DNA of 64,000 bases from Opitutaceae bacterium (GTDB lineage: Bacteria; Verrucomicrobiota; Verrucomicrobiia; Opitutales; Opitutaceae): the NCBI GenBank assembly GCA_016795565.1, contig JAEUGW010000030.1, positions 24,639 to 88,638 of the forward strand. Reading direction: 5' to 3'. The notes under the pieces are model-generated. The model saw only the letters and a program-made list of their open reading frames with translations. It had not been told where the DNA came from and did not search any database. Positions 49,227 to 57,563 of this stretch are shown piece after piece. Within the stretch, counting starts at the first letter, position 1, and every line of letters starts with the position of its first letter. The translations under genes and the position numbers were made by a program.

Positions 49227-49601
49227 ATGAGCTACGCCGCCTATCTGCCGTTTCTGGTTCAAATCGTCCTCGCCGCCGGGATTACGGGCGGTGTCATCCT
49301 CGCGAGCCAGCTGCTGGGACAACGCGCGCTGGGTTCCAAGATCAAGGACGCGGCCTACGAGTGCGGCATCCTCTCCGACGGGAGCACGCACACCCGCTTC
49401 TCGGTGAAGTTCTACGTCACGGCGATGCTCTTCATCCTCTTCGACATCGAGGTCGTCTTCCTCATCCCGTGGACCTTCGTTTACCGGGATTTCCTCGCCC
49501 AGAACATCGCGATCCTGTCCCCGATGCTGTTCTTCCTCTTCGTGCTCGTGCTCGGCCTCTTCTACGAGGTGAAGAAGGGCGCCCTCGAGTGGGAGAAGTG
49601 A
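49227..49601 (+). CDS. nuoA: NADH-quinone oxidoreductase subunit A
   Basis: A 124-residue protein with three membrane helices. AAYECGILSDGSTHTRFSVK and FYVTAMLFILFDIEVVFLIP are the standard NuoA signature, including the acidic residues in the second helix. ATG 49227 is preferred over an upstream TTG at 49218. No other nuo gene is adjacent: the next gene is the PTS-IIA/DAC fusion. NuoA therefore appears alone, unlike the usual operon. Confidence 0.92.
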   Translation: MSYAAYLPFLVQIVLAAGITGGVILASQLLGQRALGSKIKDAAYECGILSDGSTHTRFSVKFYVTAMLFILFDIEVVFLIPWTFVYRDFLAQNIAILSPMLFFLFVLVLGLFYEVKKGALEWEK

Positions 49602-49608
49602 TTGAAGC

Positions 49609-49695
49609 AGCGAGTAGCGGGTAGAGAGTAGCGAGCATCTCACAATCCACTGATCGCCTGATGCTCGCTACACACTACTCGCTCCTCGCTACTTT
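49609..49695. repeat. GTAGCGA heptamer arrays in inverted pair
   Basis: The left arm carries GCGAGTAGCGGGTAGAGAGT units and ends CGAGCAT. The right arm starts ATGCTCGCTAC and carries the complementary units. They are separated by about 25 bases. The pair is between nuoA and the fusion gene. Confidence 0.65.
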
Positions 49696-49700
49696 CTGAC

Positions 49701-51053
49701 ATGCGGCTCGACAAATACATCTCCCGCAGCCGCGTCATTGACCTCGGCAGCGCCGACATGGAGGGCGCGCTGGTTGAGCTGCTCAACCTGACCGTCGAGA
49801 GCTTCCCCGACCTGAACAAGGACACGCTGCTCAAGGGGCTGCTGCGCCGCGAGAACACGATGACGACCTACCTCGGGCTCGGGGTGGCGATGCCGCACGT
49901 GCGCGTGAAGATGGGCCGGCGCTACGTGCTCGCGGTCGGCCGCAGCCACTACGGCATCCGCTACGACGGCGCGCTGGAGAACGAGCCGGTGCGCCTCGTG
50001 CTGATGCTCATCGCCGACGAAAAGACGCGCGACTACCTGCAGCTGCTCGCCGCCCTGGCCCGGCTGATGAAGGAGCAGGATTTCGTGGACAGCCTCGTGC
50101 AGGCGCCCGATCTCGACACGCTCTACGACCGGCTCTTTGCCGGGTTTGGCGGCATGGCGGCCAAGCCCGTGGCGATGCCGCAGACGCGCGTGAACCGCGT
50201 CGTCCTGCGCGAGGCGGAGCGCATCGCGGTGGGCAGCGGCTGCACCGGGCTGATGGTTTTCGGCGACACCTTCGCCGGGAATTTCAAGGCGCCGAAGTGG
50301 GCCGGCTCGCTCAAGACCATCCTCGTGACCCGCAACCTGGCGGAGGCGGAGGACCGCCCCGACCGGTTCGACGACAGCATCCACGTGCGCTCCTTCTCCA
50401 GCCAGCGCATGGCGCAGCTGCGCAGCGCCGTGCTCGTCGGCATCACCCGCGGGCTGATCACCTTCAAGGACCGCATCTGCTGCGTGGGCGGCCTGGCGGG
50501 CAGCAACCAGTTCGACACGATCGTGATCGTGGACGTGGAGAAGGAGTTCTCGACGCTGCTCACCGGCCACGCCGACCTGTTGCCACCGGATGTGAAGCCC
50601 GAGGTGCTGGAGCGCGTGATCGCCGTCGCCACGGAGCTGGCGGTCGAGGGCCGCGAGGGCCGCCCGGTCGGCTGCCTCTTTGTGGTGGGCGACAACGAGA
50701 AACTCGCGACGCTGACCAAGCCGCTCGTGCTAAATCCGTTTTACGGCTACAAGGAGGAGGACCGGAACATCCTGAATCCCTTCATGGACGAGACCATCAA
50801 GGAGTTCTCGTCCATCGACGGCGCATTCGTCATCCGCGGCGACGGGGTGGTGGAGGCGGCCGGCTCGCTGATCCAGGCTTCGGACTACAACCATGTCCTG
50901 CCCAGCGGGCTGGGCGCGCGGCACGCCGCCGCCGCCGCCATCTCGGTCGTGGCCGACTGCATCGCGCTCGTCGTCTCCTCCAGTTCGGGGCAGGTGACTC
51001 TCTTCCGGCGCGGCGTCATGATGCCCCTGACGGAAAAGAAGGTATCGGCGTAG
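49701..51053 (+). CDS. PTS EIIA-like / diadenylate cyclase (DAC) fusion protein
   Basis: A 450-residue protein. Residues 1-150 match the fructose-type EIIA domain, with GVAMPHVRV supplying the phospho-acceptor His (about 66). The middle (170-270) resembles a universal-stress-type fold. Residues about 330-450 match the DisA_N diadenylate cyclase domain: FSSIDGAFVIRGDG (DGA at about 373) and PSGLGARHAAAAA where RHR would be expected at about 407-409. The last Arg is Ala, so cyclase activity is uncertain. It may link phosphotransfer to c-di-AMP signalling. Confidence 0.8.
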   Translation: MRLDKYISRSRVIDLGSADMEGALVELLNLTVESFPDLNKDTLLKGLLRRENTMTTYLGLGVAMPHVRVKMGRRYVLAVGRSHYGIRYDGALENEPVRLVLMLIADEKTRDYLQLLAALARLMKEQDFVDSLVQAPDLDTLYDRLFAGFGGMAAKPVAMPQTRVNRVVLREAERIAVGSGCTGLMVFGDTFAGNFKAPKWAGSLKTILVTRNLAEAEDRPDRFDDSIHVRSFSSQRMAQLRSAVLVGITRGLITFKDRICCVGGLAGSNQFDTIVIVDVEKEFSTLLTGHADLLPPDVKPEVLERVIAVATELAVEGREGRPVGCLFVVGDNEKLATLTKPLVLNPFYGYKEEDRNILNPFMDETIKEFSSIDGAFVIRGDGVVEAAGSLIQASDYNHVLPSGLGARHAAAAAISVVADCIALVVSSSSGQVTLFRRGVMMPLTEKKVSA

Positions 51054-51117
51054 CCGAGGAGAAAGTGAAAGTGAGAGTGAAGGGGTGTGTGGCACTCATG
51101 ATAAGCCGAAATCATTT

Positions 51118-51178
51118 GTAGGTCGGGCTTTATGTCCGGCGCAGGCGTGTTCTTGTCGGGCATAAAGCCCGACCTGCA
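51118..51178. repeat. GTAGGTCGGGCTTTATG palindrome
   Basis: GTAGGTCGGGCTTTATGTCC and GGGCATAAAGCCCGACCTGC form a long perfect-core hairpin between the fusion gene and rpmG. Confidence 0.75.
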
Positions 51179-51260
51179 GGCGGAGATTGGGTTGGGGAAA
51201 GATTTAAGTTGCAGGCGGCGGGGGCGCGGCCTTTCTTCGCCCTTCCATTCCATTTAAGCC

Positions 51261-51425
51261 ATGCAAGAAACCGTAACCCTAGAGTGCACTGAAGCCCGCA
51301 AAGAGGGCAAACCCGCTTCGCGCTACCTCACCAAGCGCAACAAGAAGACCGTGACCGAGCGCATCGAGAAGAAGAAATACAACCCCTTCCTCAAGCGCCA
51401 CACGCTGCACAAGGAAATCAAGTAA
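51261..51425 (+). CDS. rpmG: 50S ribosomal protein L33
   Basis: A 54-residue open frame, [20 protein letters not shown] through [20 protein letters not shown] to HKEIK. The [10 protein letters not shown] and [10 protein letters not shown] blocks are diagnostic of bL33. Only one Cys is present (residue 9), so it is the zinc-free type. A strong terminator follows 46 bases after the stop. It was found directly in the sequence because it is shorter than most recorded frames. Confidence 0.95.
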   Translation: MQETVTLECTEARKEGKPASRYLTKRNKKTVTERIEKKKYNPFLKRHTLHKEIK

Positions 51426-51469
51426 GGCTCGGTGCAGGCCGGGTTTATCCCGGAGAGGGAAGAATTTGA

Positions 51470-51499
51470 AGGCCGGTTCCTCGCGGACCGGCCTTTTTG
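51470..51499 (+). terminator. Rho-independent terminator of rpmG
   Basis: The stem GGCCGGT / ACCGGCC encloses a 9-base loop, followed by TTTTT. Position and form are as expected just after rpmG; the convergent gene on the other strand ends close by at 51527. Confidence 0.85.
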
Positions 51500-51526
51500 C
51501 TTGGGCGCAGCGCGAGCGGGGCCGGC

Positions 51527-51778
51527 TTATTCCTTGGCTTCCGGGAGGGGAGTGGGCGTCGCCAACTGCGCCCGGCGGGCCGCCCGCCAGCTGTCGCGGT
51601 GCTTGCGAATCCAGTCGAGCAGGGCGCGCTCGAAGCCGATGTCGTGGCCCAGCCGCTCCGATTCGATCCACTTGTGCTTCAGGATCTCCTCCCGCTCGGC
51701 GAGAAATTCCTGGTAGAGGCTCGACTGCTTGACGAACTCGCGGCTGCCGCTGTTGGTCTGCGGGGTCAGGGTCGGCAT
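51527..51778 (-). CDS. Small conserved hypothetical protein
   Basis: About 83 residues from ATG 51776-51778 (MPTLTPQTNSGSREF); an ATG at 51805 is an alternative. The core YQEFLAEREEILKHKWIESE and DIGFERALLDWIRKHRDSWR is helical, with many charged residues, and resembles short conserved proteins of unknown function (perhaps DUF4032-like). No catalytic motif is visible. It is convergent with rpmG and lies downstream on the same strand as the Mrp-type gene, about 130 bases away. Confidence 0.6.
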   Translation of the reverse strand: MPTLTPQTNSGSREFVKQSSLYQEFLAEREEILKHKWIESERLGHDIGFERALLDWIRKHRDSWRAARRAQLATPTPLPEAKE

Positions 51779-51907
51779 GGTCGGCGGGGATGAGTTCAAC
51801 AGCAACGGGCCGCAGCCCCGACAGTAAACATGGGCTTTATTTGGCCCGGCAGCAGTATCATGGAGCGGGAACCTAGAGGGCTCGCCGCGCCGGTGTCAAC
51901 CAGCCGA

Positions 51908-52969
51908 TCACAGTTTGAGCTTCCGCAGCAAATCACCGGCGATCGCGCGAAAAACCTGTGCCGGCTTGCTGTCGGGCGCGTTGACTGTGACCGGGTGGCC
52001 GGTGTCGCCGCCAGCGCGGATGTCGGGGAACAGCGGCACTTGGCCGAGCAGCGCCGTGCCGAGCAACTCGGCCGTGGTGGCGCCGCCACCCTCGCCGAAA
52101 AGCGCCTGGCGCCGGCCATTGGCGTCCTCGAACCAGCTCATGTTCTCGGCGACGCCGAGGAGCGGCACGTTGACCTTCTGGAACATCAGGCCGCCCTTGC
52201 GGGCGATGTTGGTCGCGGCCGCCTGGGGCGTCGTGACCAGGATGGCGCCGTCGAGCGGCAGGGTCTGGACCAGCGAAAGCTGCGCATCGCCCGTGCCGGG
52301 CGGCAGGTCAATCAGCAGCACATCCAGCTCGCCCCAGGCCACGTTTTGGACGAATTGCTGGATGGTCTTCATGATCATCGGGCCGCGCCAGACCACCGGG
52401 GTGTTGTCGTCCACCAGAAAACCCATGGACATCACCTTCACGCCATAGCGCTCGAGCGGCACGAGCGAGTCGCCCTCGATGGCCGGGCGGCCCTGCAGGC
52501 CCATCATGAGCGGCACCGACGGCCCGTAGATGTCGCAATCCATCAGCCCGACGCGTCCCGGCCGTCCGCGGGTTTCGAGGATCTGGGCCAGGGCGCAGGC
52601 GAGGTTGACGGCGAAGGTGGACTTGCCGACTCCGCCCTTGCCGGAGGCGATGGCGACGGAGTGCTTGAGGCCCTTGGGCGCGGTGCCGCCGCCCACGGTG
52701 CCCTGGCCGGGTTGGGGCGGGGCCTTGGCGGCCGAGACGGCGAGCTCGATGATCACGTCCTTCACGCCGGGCTGGGCGCGCAGGCACTTCTCGATCTCGG
52801 CCTTGAGCATCGTCGGCACCTTCGGGTCGGAGGTCGTGATGGCCACCGCGACCTGCGCGGTGCCGTCGGCGAAGGTCGCCGAGCGCACGAGCCCGAAGGA
52901 AACGATATCCCGGCTGAATCCGGGATACTTCACCTGCTTGAGGGCTTCCTTGATGGTGTCGGCGGTCAC
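51908..52969 (-). CDS. Mrp/NBP35-family P-loop ATPase
   Basis: A 353-residue protein with a GTG start at 52967-52969 (VTADTIKEALKQVKYPGFS). The N-terminal MIP18/DUF59-like domain is followed by the deviant Walker A motif SGKGGVGKSTFAVNLA, LMDCDIYGPSVPLMMG, LIDLPPGTGDAQLS and VAENMSWFEDANGRRQALFG. In ApbC/Mrp proteins the last segment normally carries CPxC for the bridging Fe-S cluster, but here both Cys are missing. It may serve in Fe-S assembly by another mode or have a different role. Confidence 0.88.
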   Translation of the reverse strand: MTADTIKEALKQVKYPGFSRDIVSFGLVRSATFADGTAQVAVAITTSDPKVPTMLKAEIEKCLRAQPGVKDVIIELAVSAAKAPPQPGQGTVGGGTAPKGLKHSVAIASGKGGVGKSTFAVNLACALAQILETRGRPGRVGLMDCDIYGPSVPLMMGLQGRPAIEGDSLVPLERYGVKVMSMGFLVDDNTPVVWRGPMIMKTIQQFVQNVAWGELDVLLIDLPPGTGDAQLSLVQTLPLDGAILVTTPQAAATNIARKGGLMFQKVNVPLLGVAENMSWFEDANGRRQALFGEGGGATTAELLGTALLGQVPLFPDIRAGGDTGHPVTVNAPDSKPAQVFRAIAGDLLRKLKL

Positions 52970-53084
52970 AGTGGCGCGTGAAAATGGCTTGGAAAACGGA
53001 TGGCTTTGACCTTGTGAGTAGGCTGCCGGGAGTAAAACAAAAACCCGGCCTGAACTTTCGTCATTAATTCCTGACCCATCCCCC

Positions 53085-54266
53085 ATGCAGAATGCTTTTC
53101 GCCTCCTCCTCGGTCTCACGCTCGCGGCCCCGCTCCTGGCCCAGCGCGATATCGGCACCGTCAACGTCAACGCCGACACCCAGACCACGGCGATTTCCAT
53201 CAGCTCCTCGTCAGCCGAATTGCAGGGCCTCGCCCTGAAGGCCTTCGGCGCCCACGGCCGCTACCGCACGGTCGCCAGCGGCGGCGCGTATGCACTCACG
53301 TTCACGCCGGCGGGGGCGACCCAGGTGACCGTCACCATCGCCAAGGGCAGCGCCGGCACGCCGGTCCACACCGAGACCGTCTCCGGCACCAGCCTGCGCA
53401 ACGCCCTGCTCCGCGCCGCCGATGTCGCCGTCACGAAGACCAGCGGGCTGCGCGGTTTCTTCGCCGGCAAGCTCGCCTTTGTCGGCGAGGCGACGGGCAA
53501 GACCGAGATCTACACCTCCGACCTGTTTTTCGGGGAGGCCCAGCGCTGGACTTCCGACGGCAAGCAGATCCTGAGCCCGCGCTGGGTGCCGGGCGGCGGC
53601 CGGATCGTCTTCACCAGCTACCGCACCAGTTTCCCCGACATCTATGTGCTCGAGCTGAACAACCGCCGCATTTCCCTGCTCGCGAGCTTCAAGGGCACGA
53701 ACAGCGGCGGCAGCTTCAGCCCCGACGGCTCGCGCGTCGCGATGGTGCTTTCCGGCGAGGGCAACCCCGAGGTCTATGTCGGCAACGCCCAAGGCCGGCA
53801 GATCCGCCGCCTGACCAACACGCCTGCGGTCGAGGCCTCTCCCACCTGGTCGCCCGACGGCTCGCGCATCCTCTACGTCTCCGACAGCGCCGGCGGCCCG
53901 CAGCTCTACACCATGCCCGCCACCGGCGGCGCGCCGACGCGCCTCGCCACCAACATCTCGGGTTACTGCGCCGAGCCCGACTGGAGCGACGCCAATCCCA
54001 ACAAGATCGTCTTCACCGCCAAGATGGGCGGCGGCTACCAGACCGGGGTCTACGATCTGGCAGCCCGGACCAGCAAGATCGTCACGAAGGCTCCGACCGA
54101 CGCCATCGAGCCCGTCTGGATGGGCGATGGGCGCCACGTCATGTGCACCTATCGGGCCGCTCACACCCGCAGCCTCTGGCTGGTGGACACCGAGTCCGGC
54201 AAGGCCACGCGCCTGAGCCCGACCTCGCTCGGCAACGCCTCCGGCGCGACTTATCTGGCGCCGTGA
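53085..54266 (+). CDS. TolB-like beta-propeller protein
   Basis: A 393-residue protein with a signal peptide (LLLGLTLAAPLLA) and a C-terminal six-bladed propeller. Repeats include SPRWVPGGGRIVFTSYRTSF, SFSPDGSRVAMVLSGEGNPE and SPTWSPDGSRILYVSDSAGG, the usual TolB blades. The N-terminal region (residues 22-120) corresponds to the TolB D1 domain. It probably acts in the periplasm as part of a Tol-Pal-like envelope system; no tolA, tolQ, tolR or pal is in the window. Confidence 0.85.
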   Translation: MQNAFRLLLGLTLAAPLLAQRDIGTVNVNADTQTTAISISSSSAELQGLALKAFGAHGRYRTVASGGAYALTFTPAGATQVTVTIAKGSAGTPVHTETVSGTSLRNALLRAADVAVTKTSGLRGFFAGKLAFVGEATGKTEIYTSDLFFGEAQRWTSDGKQILSPRWVPGGGRIVFTSYRTSFPDIYVLELNNRRISLLASFKGTNSGGSFSPDGSRVAMVLSGEGNPEVYVGNAQGRQIRRLTNTPAVEASPTWSPDGSRILYVSDSAGGPQLYTMPATGGAPTRLATNISGYCAEPDWSDANPNKIVFTAKMGGGYQTGVYDLAARTSKIVTKAPTDAIEPVWMGDGRHVMCTYRAAHTRSLWLVDTESGKATRLSPTSLGNASGATYLAP

Positions 54267-54282
54267 GCCTCGCGCGTCATTG

Positions 54283-54352
54283 CGAGGAAAGCAGCGACGA
54301 AGCCATCCAGCTAGATGGATCGCCCCGGCCGGCTCGGCCGGCCTCGCGATGA
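54283..54352. repeat. CATTGCGAGG family palindrome, copy 3
   Basis: GTCATTGCGAGGAAAGCAGC ... GGCCTCGCGATGACA, the inner part of the MITE-like family at 5289 and 29916, without the outer ends. It lies between the TolB-like and YmdB-like genes. Confidence 0.7.
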
Positions 54353-54365
54353 CAATCCACCTGGC

Positions 54366-55145
54366 ATGAAGCTCCTTTTCATCGGCGACATTGTCGGCAA
54401 GCCCGGACGCGAGATCGTCAGCGCGCTGGTGCCGAGGGTGCGGGCCGAGCGGGGCATTGATTTCGTCATCGCCAATGGCGAAAACGCCGCGGCTGGCGCC
54501 GGCATCACCGGCACCCTGTGCAAGTCCCTTCTCGAGGCGGGCGTGGATGTTATCACGCTGGGCGACCACGTCTGGGACCAGAAGGGGTTCGAGCATGAGA
54601 TCACCACGTTCGAGCGCGTCTGCCGCCCGGCCAACCTGCCGCCGGGCAACCCGGGGCGCGACCATGTGATCGTCGAGAAGAACGGCTTCCGTCTGCTCGT
54701 GTTCACGGTGCTCGGCCGCAGCTTCATGGGCCTGAAGGCCGAGTGCCCGTTCCTCGCCGCCGATGCCCTGCTCGCGCGGCTCGCCGGCCGGTTCGACGGC
54801 GCGCTGGTGGAAATCCATGCCGAGGCCACGTCCGAGAAACAGGCGCTGGGCTGGCATCTCGACGGACGCGCCACGGCCGTGCTGGGCACGCACACGCACG
54901 TCGCCACGGCGGACACCTCGCTCCTGCGGAAACAGACGGCCTTCATGTGCGATGTCGGCATGACCGGCCCGCACGAGTCGGTGCTCGGGCGCGAGATCGC
55001 GCCGGTCGTCGGGCGGTTTCTCGACGGCCTGCCCCGTCGCTTCGAGGTGGCCGCGGGCGACAACCGCCTCTCGGCCGCGCTCGTGGAATTCACAAAATCG
55101 GGTCGCGCCGGGCGCCTGGAGTGGCTTAGCCTGAAACTGCCATGA
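54366..55145 (+). CDS. YmdB-like metallophosphoesterase
   Basis: A 259-residue protein. [66 protein letters not shown] and [14 protein letters not shown] match the TIGR00282 metallophosphoesterase family (YmdB), with the metal-binding D, N, H and E residues in place. B. subtilis YmdB is a cyclic-nucleotide phosphodiesterase. ATG 54366 is chosen because upstream in-frame codons come from repeat DNA. It overlaps the next gene by four bases (ATGA). Confidence 0.9.
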   Translation: MKLLFIGDIVGKPGREIVSALVPRVRAERGIDFVIANGENAAAGAGITGTLCKSLLEAGVDVITLGDHVWDQKGFEHEITTFERVCRPANLPPGNPGRDHVIVEKNGFRLLVFTVLGRSFMGLKAECPFLAADALLARLAGRFDGALVEIHAEATSEKQALGWHLDGRATAVLGTHTHVATADTSLLRKQTAFMCDVGMTGPHESVLGREIAPVVGRFLDGLPRRFEVAAGDNRLSAALVEFTKSGRAGRLEWLSLKLP

Positions 55146-55987
55146 TGAAACTATCCTCACCCGCAGCCGATCTTTACGTGCCGGACCGCCGTCCGCTGGC
55201 CGCCGCGCTGGCCCGCACGACGCACCTTTGCCTGGCGGCGCACCAGGACGACATCGAGATTCTCGCCTACCACGGCATCAGCGCGGCCTTCGCCCGGCGC
55301 ACCTTCACCGGCGTGGTCATCACCGATGGCGGCGGCAGCCCGCGGGCGGGCAAATTCGCGCGGTTCACCGACGAGCAGATGAAGATCGCCCGCCGGATGG
55401 AGCAGCGCCGCGCGGCCCGCCTTGGCCACTACGGGGCCATGCTCCAGCTCGCGCATCCCAGCGCGGTGGTGAAGGATTCGCGGCGCCCCGAGGTGGTGGC
55501 GGATCTCGCCGCCATCCTCCGCGCCACGACGCCGGAGGCGGTCTATCTTCACAACCCGGCGGACAAGCATGACACCCATGTTGCGTGCTTCTGGCGCTGC
55601 CTCGAGGCGTTGCGCGCGCTGCCGGTGCGGCTCCGGCCCAAGGCCGTGTATGGCTGCGAAGTCTGGCGCAACCTCGACTGGCTCGTGGACACGGACAAGG
55701 TCGTGCTCGACGACTCCGCCAACCCGAAGCTCGCCGCGAAGCTCATCGGGGCCTTCGTGTCCCAGATCGCCGGCGGGAAGCGCTATGACCTGGCCATCGC
55801 CGGCCGCCGGCTGGCCAACGCCACCTTCCACACCTCACACGCCACGGATCGCGCCAACGCGCTCACCTGGGCGATGGACCTCACGCCCCTCGTGCGCGAC
55901 CCCAAGCTCTCCGTCGAAAAATACACCCTCAGCTACCTCGACCGCCTCCGCGCCGATGTCGCCGCGCGGTTGCGGAAATTCAAGTAA
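55142..55987 (+). CDS. PIG-L family deacetylase
   Basis: A 281-residue protein. [17 protein letters not shown] corresponds to the AHPDDE metal motif of PIG-L/LmbE deacetylases, with Gln replacing Pro. [16 protein letters not shown] and [14 protein letters not shown] are the other conserved parts, the latter supplying the third metal ligand. The probable substrate is an N-acetyl sugar conjugate. Translationally coupled to the YmdB-like gene. Confidence 0.87.
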   Translation: MMKLSSPAADLYVPDRRPLAAALARTTHLCLAAHQDDIEILAYHGISAAFARRTFTGVVITDGGGSPRAGKFARFTDEQMKIARRMEQRRAARLGHYGAMLQLAHPSAVVKDSRRPEVVADLAAILRATTPEAVYLHNPADKHDTHVACFWRCLEALRALPVRLRPKAVYGCEVWRNLDWLVDTDKVVLDDSANPKLAAKLIGAFVSQIAGGKRYDLAIAGRRLANATFHTSHATDRANALTWAMDLTPLVRDPKLSVEKYTLSYLDRLRADVAARLRKFK

Positions 55988-56042
55988 GGTGGCGCAATCG
56001 CGGAAACGCGAAAGGACGGAAGCACGGAACCATTTCCGGGCC

Positions 56043-56136
56043 TGTCATCCTGAGCGAAGCGAAGGATCCGGTGGAATGATCGTAGCCGGTGCAAAGCGGC
56101 CAAGATTCTGATGGATTCTTCGCAGCGCTCAGAATG
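56043..56136. repeat. TGTCATCCTGA palindromic element
   Basis: TGTCATCCTGAGCGAAGCGA pairs with TTCGCAGCGCTCAGAATGACA around a loop of about 50 bases. The same family is at 29784-29884. A TTTCGTGTG-type 9-base array follows at 56169-56200. Confidence 0.75.
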
Positions 56137-56210
56137 ACAGGATTTGTAACCTGGCCGGATGGTCCGCCTTTTTTCGTGTCTTTCGTGTGTTTCGTGGTTT
56201 CCCTCCAGCC

Positions 56211-56624
56211 ATGGTCAAAAGCACCGGCATCTATCAGGGCGAACTCAACTGCCAGCTCACGCACGGCCCCTCGGGCCAGCGCATCGAGACCGACGCGCCG
56301 AAGGACAACCACGGCCGCGGCCTGGCCTTCTCCCCGACGGACCTGACGACGGCTTCCTTCGCCGACTGCATGGTCACCACCATGGCCATCGCGGCCCGCA
56401 CCAAGCTGGGCTTCGACATCCCCGGCGTGCGGTGGGAGGTGACCAAGGAGATGTCCGCCGACGCCCCGCGCCGCATCGTGCGCATCACCACGCAGATTTG
56501 GCTGCCGTTTTCCAAGGCCAAGGATCCCGCCGGTCTGCTCGAAAAGGCCGCGCTCAACTGCCCGGTGCATCACAGCCTGCACCCGGCGATCGAGCGGCCC
56601 GTCACGTTCCACTGGGCGGAGTGA
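56211..56624 (+). CDS. OsmC-family protein
   Basis: A 137-residue protein. SPTDLTTASFADCMVTTMAI and ALNCPVHHSLHPAI carry the two conserved cysteines of the OsmC/Ohr peroxidase fold. The N-terminal NCQLTHGPSGQRIETDAPKD segment is a typical beta-strand pair. It likely reduces organic hydroperoxides in the cytoplasm. ATG 56211 is chosen; a TTTCGTG repeat lies immediately before it. It ends at the stop of a convergent gene (overlap of 23 bases). Confidence 0.88.
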   Translation: MVKSTGIYQGELNCQLTHGPSGQRIETDAPKDNHGRGLAFSPTDLTTASFADCMVTTMAIAARTKLGFDIPGVRWEVTKEMSADAPRRIVRITTQIWLPFSKAKDPAGLLEKAALNCPVHHSLHPAIERPVTFHWAE

Positions 56625-57096
56625 GGGCCGGGGTGCCGGCCGGGGTGGCGGTGCTCAGCTGATAGCTGCCGTTGAAGATCAGCTCGATGCCGTCGGCCAT
56701 GATGCGGACCTTGATCTTGCCGGAGTTCGCGCCGGCCGGCTGGGCGCGACCGGTGACGGTGCGCGGCTTGTTCCGGTGGTTGGTGGCCTCGCCGGTGAAT
56801 TCGATGGCGTGCCCCTGGGTCAGGCGGGCCAGCTCGGCGGCGGGCAGCCGGATGGTGATGCGGCCGGTCTCGCCCCAGAAGAACCAGGGCCGGACCTTGG
56901 CCTCGTAGGTGGCCTGGAAGCCCTTGTCCTGCGCCAGGAAGTCCGTGGTGCTGAGCGTCACGCTGCCGACGTAGATCGAGGTCTTCATCGGGGCGACGGC
57001 GACGCGCGGCGGGGTCGGGTGGGGGCTGTCGGCCCGCAGGATCGCCAGCGCACCCAGCGCCAGCAGCAAGCCCAGTCTCAGTCGGAACGTCCTCAT
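56602..57096 (-). CDS. Secreted hypothetical protein
   Basis: A 164-residue protein from ATG 57094-57096, with a signal peptide (MRTFRLRLGLLLALGALAIL). The mature part has repeated beta-type segments: TSIYVGSVTLSTTDFLAQDK, FFWGETGRITIRLPAAELAR, EFTGEATNHRNKPRTVTGRA and KIKVRIMADGIELIFNGSYQ. The pattern suggests a small periplasmic beta-barrel or lipid-binding fold. No family was recognised. It overlaps the 3' end of the OsmC-like gene by 23 bases. Confidence 0.65.
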   Translation of the reverse strand: MRTFRLRLGLLLALGALAILRADSPHPTPPRVAVAPMKTSIYVGSVTLSTTDFLAQDKGFQATYEAKVRPWFFWGETGRITIRLPAAELARLTQGHAIEFTGEATNHRNKPRTVTGRAQPAGANSGKIKVRIMADGIELIFNGSYQLSTATPAGTPALTPPSGT

Positions 57097-57193
57097 GAGA
57101 TCACCATGGAAGGCGCGAAGTTGCAGGCAAACTGGAATTGCCCGGGAAACCGCGGAAGCGCGGAAGGACGGAAACACTGAAGCAACCGGCCTT

Positions 57194-57339
57194 AGCCGGA
57201 ACGATGCAGTCGAAGCAGCGCATGAGCGTGTTTCCCAGCGGTGCAGTGAGCCAAATCCAACTGCAATGCAGTAGGAAATCTCCATGTGACGCAGAAGTTT
57301 AGCCCACACAGTCGGCGATTCTACTGCATCGTTCCGGCT
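57194..57339. repeat. MITE-like element with perfect 17-base ends
   Basis: AGCCGGAACGATGCAGT at the left and ACTGCATCGTTCCGGCT at the right are perfect inverted repeats around a unique middle of about 112 bases. The ends match the AACGATGCAG ends of the elements at 38684 and 63651, but the middle is different. Confidence 0.82.
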
Positions 57340-57352
57340 TAGCACTACTCCG

Positions 57353-57477
57353 TTAACCTATTCCCGGCAGCCTGGTTTTCTGTAGCGGCGGTCTGTGACC
57401 GCCGTCGAGCGTGGTGTGGTGATCGTTCGGCGGTCATAGACCGCCGCTACAGGACAGGCCGTTATTCGGATAGGCTC
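57353..57477. repeat. TGTAGCGGCGG palindromic element, copy 1
   Basis: The core (57380-57452) is TGTAGCGGCGGTCTGTGACC ... GGTCATAGACCGCCGCTACA. Outer ends are TAACCTATTCC and GTTATTCGGATAGGCT. Copy 2 is at 60790-60930, inverted. Confidence 0.78.
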
Positions 57478-57563
57478 TTAACCCCGTGCTTCCGCGCCTG
57501 CCCTAGTTTTCGGGACTATTTCCGCGTTGCCAAGGACGGGGGCGCGCCGTTGCTTGACCCCCT

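Larger units (their letters stand above)
57097..57563. other. Gene-free region with two MITE-like elements
   Basis: About 470 bases between the secreted hypothetical protein and argH. It is almost filled by two elements: 57194-57339 (17-base perfect terminal repeats) and about 57353-57477 (TGTAGCGGCGG palindrome). The argH promoter must lie in the last 80 bases. Confidence 0.7.

Noticed and set aside
47253..49643. Open frame of 796 codons on the minus strand
   Set aside because: It lies antisense to the secretin and nuoA genes; no recognisable motif, and rich in His/Arg/Ala as expected for a GC-driven shadow.
53211..55160. Open frame of 649 codons on the minus strand
   Set aside because: It is antisense to the TolB-like and YmdB-like genes.
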